Source of the DNA: Rhizobium sp. Root274
GTDB taxonomy: Bacteria > Pseudomonadota > Alphaproteobacteria > Rhizobiales > Rhizobiaceae
Direction of reading: 5' to 3'
Length of the DNA: 64,000 nt
Assembly: GCF_001429245.1 (NCBI RefSeq)
Contig: NZ_LMJE01000012.1
Location: 1,649-65,648 of the forward strand
Below, in pieces: positions 33,573-41,399 of the stretch (within the stretch, counting starts at the first letter, position 1; every line of letters begins with the position of its first letter). Made by a program: the position numbers and the translations under genes. Below the pieces are notes generated by a model, which saw only the letters and a program-made list of their open reading frames with translations, had not been told where the DNA came from and ran no database searches.

Positions 33573-34622
33573 ATGCACTATAACATGTTGGGACGAACGG
33601 GCTTGCTCGTGTCTGAATTGAGCCTCGGCACGATGACCTTCGGGGTGAGCCAATGGGGCGGAATCGGCGGGGTTGACCAGAATGGCGCTGACCAGATTGT
33701 TCAGTGCAGTCTTGATGCAGGTGTGAACCTGCTCGACACAGCGAACATTTATTCGGGCGGCCAGTCAGAGGAAATTACCGGTGCGGCACTTCGCAACCTC
33801 GGCGTTCGAAGGCACGACGTCTTGATCTCTACCAAGACTTTTGGGCAAGCGGGTGCAGGGCAGAACGAACGCGGAGCGTCACGAGCGCATATCCTGGATA
33901 GCCTTCACGCCAGCCTGAAAAGAATGCAGATCGACTATGTCGATCTGTATCAGTTGCATGGCTTCGATCCACTGACGCCGATGGAAGAAAGCTTGCGTGC
34001 GCTCGATCACCTCGTGCGCCAGGGTGCCGTACGCTACATTGGCGTTTCGAATTGGGCTGCGTGGCAGATCGCACAGGCTATGGGAGTGACCGAACGCCTC
34101 GGGCTCTCGCCACTCTCCAGCCTGCAGGCCTATTATTCGCTTGCCGGGAGAGAGATCGAGCATGAAATCACCCCTCTCCTGTCCGCCACCGGATTGGGTC
34201 TCGTCTGTTGGAGCCCATTGGCCGGGGGGATGTTGAGTGGCAAGTTCGATCGCAACTTTGAAGGCGACAACCAGGCTCGTCGAGCCACGACGCCTTTCCC
34301 GCCTCTCGATATCGACCGCACCTATGATCTGATTGACGAGCTGCGCAGCATTGCGGCTGCGCATGGCGCATCGCCGGCCCAGATTGCATTGGCGTGGCTG
34401 CTTCACCGGAAGACCGTTTCAACGGTGCTTCTCGGCGCGAAACGGGTTGAGCAACTGCAAGACAATCTCGGCGCAACGAAAATCGAGCTGCAGCAGTCTG
34501 ATCTTGATCGACTGGATGCGGTGAGCAAACTCGCCGCGATCTATCCTCAATGGATGCAGCAGATCTTCGAGGGGGGACGGAGTGAGCAGATTGTGTCCTT
34601 GGGGCAGCGCCGGCGTTGGTGA
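33573..34622 (+). CDS. Aldo/keto reductase
   Basis: 349 residues. Start ATG 33573 follows AGGAGAG. Family motifs: LGRTGLLVSELSLGTMTFG (about 5-23), LLDTANIYSGGQSEE (active Asp-Tyr), STKTFG (Lys), YVDLYQLHGFD (His), RYIGVSNW, and the NADP-binding end AWLLHRKTVSTVLLGAKR. It reduces aldehydes or ketones with NADPH. The divergent AraC-type gene probably regulates it. A 13-bp-stem hairpin ends the gene. Confidence 0.93.
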   Translation: MHYNMLGRTGLLVSELSLGTMTFGVSQWGGIGGVDQNGADQIVQCSLDAGVNLLDTANIYSGGQSEEITGAALRNLGVRRHDVLISTKTFGQAGAGQNERGASRAHILDSLHASLKRMQIDYVDLYQLHGFDPLTPMEESLRALDHLVRQGAVRYIGVSNWAAWQIAQAMGVTERLGLSPLSSLQAYYSLAGREIEHEITPLLSATGLGLVCWSPLAGGMLSGKFDRNFEGDNQARRATTPFPPLDIDRTYDLIDELRSIAAAHGASPAQIALAWLLHRKTVSTVLLGAKRVEQLQDNLGATKIELQQSDLDRLDAVSKLAAIYPQWMQQIFEGGRSEQIVSLGQRRRW

Positions 34623-34651
34623 CCAACGCAGCCCAAGATCCCATGGTGATG

Positions 34652-34690
34652 GCCATTGGGACAGGCCAGAAGCGGCACTGTCCCAATGGC
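34652..34690 (+). terminator. Strong hairpin after aldo/keto reductase
   Basis: GCCATTGGGACAG pairs perfectly with CTGTCCCAATGGC around a 13-nt loop, followed by TTCTCTG. It lies 30 bp after the stop. Confidence 0.6.
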
Positions 34691-34708
34691 TTCTCTGCTG
34701 GATTGTTC

Positions 34709-34913
34709 CTACAGTGAAATCGATGGCTTCAGGGCCCGTCGATTAGCGTCGGGATGAGCGAAAACCTCTATCCTGTAACCATGGGGCGTAGCTACTTTTG
34801 ATCGACTTCTTTCGAATGCCGCATTGTCCTCGTTGATAATGATCCAGCACACGCCATCGATGCCGGTCCTGGCAGCCGATGCGTTGCCCAGAGTAAAGGT
34901 CCCGGTGGTTATG
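34709..34913 (-). pseudogene. DUF4269-like gene, 3' part cut off by IS21
   Basis: The minus-strand frame ending at 34709 encodes about 65 residues (FTLGNASAARTGIDGV, then HGYRIEVFAHPDANR). It resembles the middle and end of DUF4269 proteins, which have an ExFxQ-like segment there. It abuts the IS21 end. The 5' part lies at 37412-37567. When the two flanks are joined with one copy of GTTATG removed, the frames do not match, so the gene may have been decayed already or lost some sequence. Confidence 0.5.
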
Positions 34914-34914
34914 C

Positions 34915-34944
34915 TGTTGATTTCCACTGAGAGCTGACCCGGCG
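34915..34944. repeat. IS21 left terminal inverted repeat
   Basis: 30 bp, perfect match to the complement of 37380-37409. Begins TGTTGATTTCCACTG and ends GACCCGGCG. Confidence 0.95.
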
Positions 34945-35026
34945 CAGCCCGATATTTCCATTGAGAATTGACCCATGTTTCAACCGTCCCTCGCATGTTT
35001 TCAGCGGGGGCTCTGGAGTGATCGAC

Positions 35027-36553
35027 ATGGCGTTACTGAGCGTAATCCGACGCTGGCATTTTCGAGAGCATCTATCGATCCGGGAGATTTGCCGCAGGAC
35101 CGGCTTGTCCCGGAATACCATCCGCAAATATCTGCGCGCCGGCGACGTGGAGCCGAAGTTCAACGTGCCGGAGAGGCCGAGCAAGCTTGATCCGTTTGCA
35201 GATCGTCTATCGGCCTGGCTGAAGACGGAGTCTAAGAAAGGCCGCAAGCAGAAGCGGACGATGAAGCAGCTACACGCTGATCTTGTCAGCCTCGGCTACG
35301 AGGGGTCGTACAATCGTGTGGCTGCCTTTGCGCGGGAATGGCGCGATGATCGTCAGAGGGAATTGCAGACGACGGGCCGCGGGACATTTGTGCCCTTGGC
35401 GTTCGAACCAGGCGAGGCCTTCCAGTTCGACTGGTCGGAAGATTGGGCGATCATTGGCAATGAGCGCACCAAGCTGCAGATCGCCCACACGAAGCTGAGC
35501 TACTCCAGGGCCTTCATCGTCCGGGCATACCTCCTGCAGACGCACGAGATGCTGTTCGATGCCCATAACCATGCCTTCCGTGTCTTCGGTGGCATTCCTG
35601 GTCGCGGCATCTACGACAACATGCGCACGGCGATCGACAAGGTCGGTCGTGGCAAGGAGCGCGACGTCAACGTCCGCTTCATGGCGATGGCCAGCCATTA
35701 TGTGTTCGAGCCCGAGTTCTGCAATCCGGCTTCCGGCTGGGAGAAGGGACAGGTCGAGAAGAACGTGCAGGATGCGCGTCATCGCTTCTTTCAACCGATC
35801 CCGCGCTTTCCATCACTGGAGGCCTTGAACGATTGGCTCGAGGCCCGTTGCAAGGAGTTCTGGACCAAGACACCCCACGGTCAGTTGCGTGGCACTATTG
35901 CCGACATCTGGGCCGAGGAAGTCCCAGCTCTCATGGCGCTCTCCAGGCCGTTCGACGGGTTCGTCGAATATACGAAGCGGGTCACGCCCACCTGCCTCGT
36001 GCATCTGGAGCGCAATCGCTATAGCGTTCCGGCATCCTTCGCCAATCGACCGGTGAGCCTCCGGGTCTACCCAGATCGTGTCGTGGTCGCCGCAGAAGGC
36101 CAGATCGTTTGTGAGCACCGCCGCGTCATAGATCGGTCCCATGATCGGCCGGGCCAGACCATCTACGACTGGCGTCACTATCTGGCGGTGGTGCAGCGTA
36201 AGCCCGGTGCTCTTCGCAACGGCGCACCGTTCATCGAGCTTCCCGATGCATTCCGGACCTTGCAGCAATACCTGCTCAAGAAGCCGGGTGGCGATCGAGA
36301 GATGGTCGATATCCTGGCCCTCGTCCTTCAGCACGACGAGCAGGCAGTCCTGTCTGCCGTCGACATGGCGCTGAAGTCTGGCGTTCCGACCAAGACGCAT
36401 GTGCTGAACCTGCTGCATCGGCTCGTTGACGGTAAATCCTTCACGCCGCCGACCCTCGACGCGCCACAGGCACTGACGCTCACCAATGAACCCAAGGCTA
36501 ATGTTGAACGATACGATACATTGAGAAAGACGGAGACTCGCCATGCGTCATAA
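35027..36553 (+). CDS. istA: IS21 transposase IstA
   Basis: 508 residues from ATG 35027. [24 protein letters not shown] (about 15-35) precedes the DDE integrase core: first Asp in [10 protein letters not shown], second in [11 protein letters not shown], Glu in [13 protein letters not shown]-terminal beta-barrel-like region follows ([24 protein letters not shown] is split here as [10 protein letters not shown] and VSLRVYPD). The frame is full length and looks active. It recombines element ends with help from IstB, whose start lies inside its 3' end. Confidence 0.96.
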   Translation: MALLSVIRRWHFREHLSIREICRRTGLSRNTIRKYLRAGDVEPKFNVPERPSKLDPFADRLSAWLKTESKKGRKQKRTMKQLHADLVSLGYEGSYNRVAAFAREWRDDRQRELQTTGRGTFVPLAFEPGEAFQFDWSEDWAIIGNERTKLQIAHTKLSYSRAFIVRAYLLQTHEMLFDAHNHAFRVFGGIPGRGIYDNMRTAIDKVGRGKERDVNVRFMAMASHYVFEPEFCNPASGWEKGQVEKNVQDARHRFFQPIPRFPSLEALNDWLEARCKEFWTKTPHGQLRGTIADIWAEEVPALMALSRPFDGFVEYTKRVTPTCLVHLERNRYSVPASFANRPVSLRVYPDRVVVAAEGQIVCEHRRVIDRSHDRPGQTIYDWRHYLAVVQRKPGALRNGAPFIELPDAFRTLQQYLLKKPGGDREMVDILALVLQHDEQAVLSAVDMALKSGVPTKTHVLNLLHRLVDGKSFTPPTLDAPQALTLTNEPKANVERYDTLRKTETRHAS

Positions 36554-37355
36554 TCCAGCAAGCGGCGCGATCGTCATCATGCTGCGGCAGTTGAAGATGC
36601 ATGGCATGGCCCAGGCCGTCGGGGAACTTACTGAGCAGGGATCGCCTGCGTTCGAGGCTGCCCTCCCGATCCTGTCGCAGCTTCTCAAGGCAGAGACGGC
36701 GGAGCGTGAGGTTCGATCAACGGCCTATCAGCTCAAGACAGCACGCTTTCCGGCCTACCGTGACCTGAATGGCTTCGACTTCGGCAGTAGCGAGATCAAC
36801 GAGGCGCTCGTGCAACAGCTTCATCGCTGTGACTTCCTCGATGACGCCAACAATATCGTTCTGGTCGGCGGACCTGGCACGGGAAAGACGCACATTGCCA
36901 CCGCGCTCGGCGTTCAGGCCATTGAACATCACCACAAGCGGGTGAGGTTCTTCTCGACGGTCGAACTGGTCAACGCGCTCGAGCAAGAGAAGGCTCAGGG
37001 CAAGTCGGGGCAGATCGCAAATCGGCTCGTTCATTCCGATCTCGTCATTCTCGACGAGCTGGGATACCTGCCATTCAGTGCCTCAGGTGGCGCATTGCTC
37101 TTCCATCTGCTGAGCAGACTGTACGAGCGCACCAGCGTCATCATCACCACCAACCTCAGCTTCAGTGAATGGGCCAGCGTCTTCGGCGACGCAAAGATGA
37201 CCACCGCGCTGCTCGACAGGCTCACCCACCACTGCCACATCCTCGAAACCGAAAACGACAGCTTCCGCTTCAAGAACAGCTCGGCGCATCAGCCCAAAAC
37301 ATCAAAGGAGAAACGCAGGAACTTGACCCCGACCAACAACACGAACGATACCTAA
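36543..37355 (+). CDS. istB: IS21 helper ATPase IstB
   Basis: 270 residues. AAA+ ATPase with Walker [12 protein letters not shown] (about 112-122), Walker [14 protein letters not shown] (about 168-180) and arginine region [13 protein letters not shown]. It regulates IstA by ATP-dependent target DNA remodelling. It overlaps istA by 11 bp. The C-terminal basic tail is intact, so the element is probably still mobile. Confidence 0.96.
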   Translation: MRHNPASGAIVIMLRQLKMHGMAQAVGELTEQGSPAFEAALPILSQLLKAETAEREVRSTAYQLKTARFPAYRDLNGFDFGSSEINEALVQQLHRCDFLDDANNIVLVGGPGTGKTHIATALGVQAIEHHHKRVRFFSTVELVNALEQEKAQGKSGQIANRLVHSDLVILDELGYLPFSASGGALLFHLLSRLYERTSVIITTNLSFSEWASVFGDAKMTTALLDRLTHHCHILETENDSFRFKNSSAHQPKTSKEKRRNLTPTNNTNDT

Positions 37356-37379
37356 AGGCGGGTCAATTCTCGGTGGAAA

Positions 37380-37409
37380 CGCCGGGTCAGCTCTCAGTGG
37401 AAATCAACA
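37380..37409. repeat. IS21 right terminal inverted repeat
   Basis: 30 bp, the complement of the left end. It ends with AAATCAACA at 37409. Confidence 0.95.
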
Positions 37410-37411
37410 CC

Positions 37412-37567
37412 GTTATGGTCCAGCGTGCAGAATAGAATGTCTATGTCGCTGGCCTCGGTATGAATATCCAGAGGCGGTGTTCCCGCTATGTGCGGATCAT
37501 AAACTGCCAGTGCATCGATGATCCCGAGTTCTTGTACCGCGATTTCATAGTCTGGTCTCATACTCAT
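37412..37567 (-). pseudogene. DUF4269-like gene, 5' part cut off by IS21
   Basis: From ATG 37567 the frame reads RPDYEIAVQELGIIDAL, then DPHIAGTPPLDIH and ASDIDILFCT. The AGTPPLDI and SDIDIL strings are the DUF4269 signature (a nucleotidyltransferase-like fold, GTIPxGI and SDLDII in relatives). The frame runs into the IS21 end. A partner 3' fragment is at 34709-34913. Confidence 0.6.
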
Positions 37568-37821
37568 CGCTACTGCCCCCGCCTGTGTAGGCTCGTCAAT
37601 ATCTGCTCTCTCCAGATTCCGCAGCCTAAACCAGGAGTGCCCTGACCTTCCCTTAAAGGCAGCCCTGTGCATTCGCGTTGTCAGATCAGATCGAGGATCG
37701 TTTCAATGCCGAAGCCTATTCAAGAAGCGAAGTCCTCGTCTAACAGGCATCCGCCTGCCTAAGTTGGCAGCCGGTTGTTGCCTCTCAGAGATAGCCTCTG
37801 GAAAAGTACCATTAACTACCG

Positions 37822-38673
37822 TTACCGCTGATGGGCTGGACCAGCCCACGAATCTTTATGTTTCTCTGCGAATTCAGCTGCAGTGTTGGGAGATCGGCCT
37901 GTCAGAGCGAACACGCCGTTGCTTAGACGATCCTCACTGCCTTCGCTAATTCTTTCGTCCATCTTTGCCAGGATGCTGGCATATGCTTCGTCCAATCCAG
38001 CCCTTGCGTACCGTTCAGCCAGTTCAGGTGTTGTCAGATTGATGTGTTTGATGATTCGGCCAATCACGTCACTGATCTTTTCGGCGAAATCCGCGTAAGA
38101 GAGGGTTTCTGGTCCTGTCAGTATGAAATCGCGGTTCCACGACGTTTCCGCCAATAGTGCGCTGACAGCCGCCCTAGCGATATCAGCCGCGTCGATGAAA
38201 CCAACGCGACCTTTGCCCGTTGCGGAGTAGATTGCGTTTTCGTGCCGGATGGTCTCGAGATGTTGCTGTTCCGAGAAATTCTGCATGAACCATGTGGGTC
38301 GCAAGACTGTCCATTCCGGAGTCTCGTCCCGCAGATAGGAGTGGATCTGTCCCATCATCGGTCCGCCCGCTTCAAGGGATGAAGCGCTTAGCAGTACGAA
38401 GCGCCGGACGCCACGCTTTCGCGCGATATCAAGGATAGGAGGAACGATCGTCCCATGATCGCTGTTGTTGGTCGGCGCAACGATATAGACAGCATCAACG
38501 CCATCGAATGCAGCATCCGCTGTACGATGGTCTTCCCAGTCAAAGGCGACATCGTTGTGGCTGGAGGGCGACCGAGTGGTAACCTTCGCCCGTACTCCTA
38601 TGGTCGCAAGCTCTTGGGTGACAAGTCTTCCTGTTTTTCCCTTGCCACCGATGACCAGAATCTGAGTTGACAT
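37822..38673 (-). CDS. NmrA/SDR-like NAD(P)H-binding protein
   Basis: 283 residues. The N-terminal ILVIGGKGKTGRLV is the GxxGxxG dinucleotide site of atypical SDRs. VYIVAPTN, RFVLLSAS, WTVLRPTWFMQNF and GFIDAADIARAAV follow the NmrA/festuclavine-dehydrogenase pattern. It lacks the classical YxxxK, so it may be a redox sensor or a quinone/ketone reductase. It lies 12 bp downstream of a SnoaL-like gene in the same transcript and opposite a TetR gene that probably controls both. Confidence 0.88.
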   Translation of the reverse strand: MSTQILVIGGKGKTGRLVTQELATIGVRAKVTTRSPSSHNDVAFDWEDHRTADAAFDGVDAVYIVAPTNNSDHGTIVPPILDIARKRGVRRFVLLSASSLEAGGPMMGQIHSYLRDETPEWTVLRPTWFMQNFSEQQHLETIRHENAIYSATGKGRVGFIDAADIARAAVSALLAETSWNRDFILTGPETLSYADFAEKISDVIGRIIKHINLTTPELAERYARAGLDEAYASILAKMDERISEGSEDRLSNGVFALTGRSPNTAAEFAEKHKDSWAGPAHQR

Positions 38674-38685
38674 GGGCCACTCCTC

Positions 38686-39126
38686 TCAATCTTTGTCTGT
38701 GGATGGCGCGCTCTCAATTGCAGAGAGAACAACAAGTGGGTTCCAGTAGTCACGGTAGCGACTGATACGACCATCTTTCAGCTCGAGGATCGATACATAG
38801 TCCTGATCGTAGCGGGCATCAGTGTCCGGCGAATGACCCTTGCAGCTGAACTCGATGGCCGCAGTGTCACCTTTTCCAGAAATGAATGCGTGCTTGAGCG
38901 TCATAGACTCGATCGAAATGAGCTTCGACACTGACGGAAGATAGGACTCAAGTTCTGCCCGCCCTTCCAGGCGCTCCGTGAAACCGGGTGGGTGATACGG
39001 GAATTCGAACACCACGTCCTCTGCGCACATCTCCAGAAGAGTTTGCGCATCCGATGTCAGCGCATCTCCCAGAGCTTGCCGCAACAAAGTCGATAGGCTT
39101 GGAAACTGATCGATCGATTTGGACAT
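38686..39126 (-). CDS. SnoaL-like (NTF2-fold) protein
   Basis: 146 residues of NTF2-like fold: an N-terminal helix pair (LRQALGDALTSDAQTLLEMCAEDVVFEFPYHPPG), FIS..DTAAIEFSCKG strands and a DYVSILELKDGRISRYRDYWNP end. Members are small polyketide-cyclase or isomerase-like proteins. It is the first gene of a two-gene operon with the NmrA-like gene, facing the TetR gene across an operator. Confidence 0.85.
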   Translation of the reverse strand: MSKSIDQFPSLSTLLRQALGDALTSDAQTLLEMCAEDVVFEFPYHPPGFTERLEGRAELESYLPSVSKLISIESMTLKHAFISGKGDTAAIEFSCKGHSPDTDARYDQDYVSILELKDGRISRYRDYWNPLVVLSAIESAPSTDKD

Positions 39127-39147
39127 TTCACTTTACTCCTTATCGTT

Positions 39148-39163
39148 GGAACGATACCGTTCC
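39148..39163. promoter_or_regulatory. Palindromic operator between SnoaL and TetR genes
   Basis: GGAACG-ATAC-CGTTCC, a perfect inverted repeat in the 58-bp divergent gap, 21 bp from both starts. It is the expected site for the adjacent TetR protein. Confidence 0.65.
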
Positions 39164-39184
39164 GGCCAATATGGGGTAAAATGA

Positions 39185-39796
39185 ATGGAACGCAAGCGTA
39201 TCGACGAAAAAAACAGGCGGCGTCCGAGCGGAGCGGCCGTGATGCGTGACGAAGTTACGGATTCTCTCCTGCGCGCATTTCTGGAGGAGTGGGCCGTTCA
39301 CGGCTATGCCGCGTTAAGCTTGGAGCGGGTAGCTGCACGTGCGGGAGCGGGCAAGGCGGCCATATATCGCCGCTGGCCTTCCAAGCTGGCTCTCGCTGCC
39401 GACGCGGTTCAAAAGTTTGGCATGGTTCTCACGGATGTTGCCGACAAAGGCACACTGAGGAATGACCTGGAAGCTTACCTGCTGATGCTAAGGCGCGCGC
39501 TTCGTCATCGCTTGGTGCGTAAAATACTACCGGATCTTTATGCAGAAGCGTCACGTGGCTCCGAGCTCGCTCCAGTATTGAAGGATTTATCCGTATCCCG
39601 CCGGCGCGGCGGGGTAAGCTTGATCGAGCGGGCGATTGGCCGCGGCGAACTTCCCGTCGGGATCGACCGAGAGCTTGCGATGGATATGATACCCGCATCC
39701 CTTTATTGGGGCATGATCGTTACACGACGTCGCGTTACACGGGCACAGATCCAGCGACAGGTAGACGCGCTGATGGTCGGCCTTCAGGCCATCTAG
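39185..39796 (+). CDS. TetR-family transcriptional regulator
   Basis: 203 residues. The TetR HTH is VTDSLLRAFLEEWAVHGYAALSLERVA followed by AGKAAIYRRWPSKLAL (about 22-66). The C-terminal ligand domain belongs to the TetR_C_16/33-like group (DLEAYLLMLRRAL, LYAEASRGSEL). An ATG 4 bp earlier is out of frame. It faces the SnoaL/NmrA operon across an operator and most likely represses it. Confidence 0.9.
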   Translation: MERKRIDEKNRRRPSGAAVMRDEVTDSLLRAFLEEWAVHGYAALSLERVAARAGAGKAAIYRRWPSKLALAADAVQKFGMVLTDVADKGTLRNDLEAYLLMLRRALRHRLVRKILPDLYAEASRGSELAPVLKDLSVSRRRGGVSLIERAIGRGELPVGIDRELAMDMIPASLYWGMIVTRRRVTRAQIQRQVDALMVGLQAI

Positions 39797-40056
39797 AACG
39801 CTGTTATCTGGGGCGCTATCGCTTTAACTTCCCAACGTGGTGAGTGCTGTTGGAGATATGTGCAGCTGAAACAAGTCGCAGTTCAAGGTGCGCAAGCCAG
39901 AACTGACCCATCTCCTGAAGCATAAACAGAGCAACCTCTCGCCGCCATCCCATTGTCCAGGGCTGCTAACCAGCGCGCGCAAGAATGGGGGCCTAGTTCC
40001 CATAAATGCCTCGACGTAACTTCTTCCCGTCAACCGAGGCATGAAAGGATACCTTA

Positions 40057-40620
40057 ATGAAAAACCGATACTCAATGTTTGCGATCGTCATAGCTGGAAC
40101 CCTCGCGACCCCTGCGTCTGCTCAAGATTCCAACAGTTGCCCTCAGGAAGGATCAGCTTCGCCATTGGCGCTTCATGAAGAGTGGATCATGAAGGGATGG
40201 GAACGTCGTGAAGGCGATCCGAAGTTCAACTTCGTGGAAAAAATGGGCAAGTATTATGACGTCGAAGAGCCGGGTGGCGTATTCTGGGACAACTTTGCGC
40301 CTGGCGACACGCAACTCTTCACCGACGCGAGCGTTTACGGGCCCAACTGGGAAGGTCTTCAGAACGCGGCGAGGTCTGTCCTCCACGGTATGACCGATGG
40401 CCACCACGCGGTTGTGGGAGAAACGGTTGCCAGCTCGGCCGTCGGTTTTGTCGGGCGACTCGAACGCCTTGACGGAACTGTTGTTGCATTCGATGCGCGC
40501 TCTCAGATCGGCTGGGCTTGCGTCAACGGGGCTTGGAAAATCAAGCAGGAACTGAACTATGCTTGGGTGGTCGAGCCGGAAACAATTGAAAAGACGTTGG
40601 GCAAGATGATCGCCCAGTGA
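40057..40620 (+). CDS. Secreted SnoaL/NTF2-like protein
   Basis: 187 residues. Signal peptide (MFAIVIAGTLATPASA) and then an NTF2-like domain: LHEEWIMKGWERREGD, YYDVEEPGGVFWDNF, FVGRLERLDGTVVAFDARSQ and WACVNGAWKIKQELNYAW. Enzyme or ligand-binding role in the periplasm is possible; no catalytic residues can be assigned. It stands alone, followed by a small terminator. Confidence 0.8.
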   Translation: MKNRYSMFAIVIAGTLATPASAQDSNSCPQEGSASPLALHEEWIMKGWERREGDPKFNFVEKMGKYYDVEEPGGVFWDNFAPGDTQLFTDASVYGPNWEGLQNAARSVLHGMTDGHHAVVGETVASSAVGFVGRLERLDGTVVAFDARSQIGWACVNGAWKIKQELNYAWVVEPETIEKTLGKMIAQ

Positions 40621-40623
40621 ACA

Positions 40624-40644
40624 TGGGCCGTCGGCCCACGTTTT
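40624..40644 (+). terminator. Short terminator after 40057-40620
   Basis: TGGGCC-GTC-GGCCCA forms a 6-bp stem, followed by CG and TTTT, 3 bp after the stop. Confidence 0.5.
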
Positions 40645-41399
40645 GGTCTCACGCAGTATTCGGCAATGACTGCCGGATGCTGCGCATCGGCCTGAGATAA
40701 TGTCTTCACTCTTTGAAAGGCGGACGCGCCCAGACTGTCTGTTATCGTTAGGCGTCGACCAGGAGCGAACAGTGGCGTCTTGTGAATTGGTGACACGCCA
40801 AAGGCGGTAGCATGCTGCTGATTTGCTTCGCAAAGTCTGCGGTCAGTTGTCTTAGGTCGCGGTTTTAGATCCGGTCGCGATGGCGCAAAGCCGACGGATT
40901 GGATCAAAACTAGGGCCGATGCTCGAAAAACTCCATGTTCGCGCAATCTTCGGCCCTAGTCTGCAACGCATGAATAATCCGCATCGTCGCTTCAATCTGT
41001 ATCTGCGGCGAATATGGCTTGGGGGATCTCGCGCCCACGCTGGAAAGCATCTTCAATGCGTTACAGGCTCAATCGACTCTAGGATCTGAATTGGCAGGGC
41101 ATGTCACATGGCCGGAGAAGATTGTCACTAAGAAATCTACGGCTAGATTTTAGCCGGTAGCCACATCGGCAGGATATCGCATGACATATCAGTATGGACC
41201 CGCGATGGTGCGGGCCGCAGTTTTCAGTTTCTTGCAAACAAGTTCTGAGCGAGTGGCGCATCCCGGATTCAGGACGATCAGGAATCCAGGCGCTCTTGAT
41301 GAATGTCGCAACCGGCGTTGTGCGGGAATGTGCTTCGCTGCGGCTATTGTTTATCTTCTGCTGGGGCCTGGGCATGTGCGTTCGAATGAGGAGACGCCG
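40645..41399. other. Intergenic region, no supported gene
   Basis: About 750 bp with short overlapping frames on both strands and no family features. The last 220 bp could hold an N-terminal extension of the oligopeptidase frame, but the start at 41400 is better supported. Confidence 0.4.

Larger units (their letters stand above)
34915..37409 (+). mobile_element. IS21-family insertion sequence (istA-istB)
   Basis: A 2,495-bp element bounded by a perfect 30-bp terminal inverted repeat (34915-34944 and 37380-37409), starting TGTTGATTTCC. Each end also holds a second, diverged internal repeat (ATTGAGAATTGACCC type), as IS21 transposases require. It carries intact istA and istB with an 11-bp overlap. 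GTTATG occurs on both flanks (34908-34913, 37412-37417) offset 1 and 2 nt from the tips, a likely target duplication. It splits a DUF4269-like gene. Confidence 0.95.

Noticed and set aside
34908..37417. Clean target-site duplication flanking IS21
   Set aside because: GTTATG flanks both ends but is offset 1 and 2 nt from the perfect repeat tips, so the boundary is uncertain; called likely, not certain.
40557..40946. Minus-strand frame across the end of the SnoaL gene
   Set aside because: Overlaps a supported gene and its terminator; no family features.
41181..41399. N-terminal extension of the prolyl oligopeptidase
   Set aside because: The ribosome site and family alignment favour ATG 41400; the extension gives only a doubtful signal segment.
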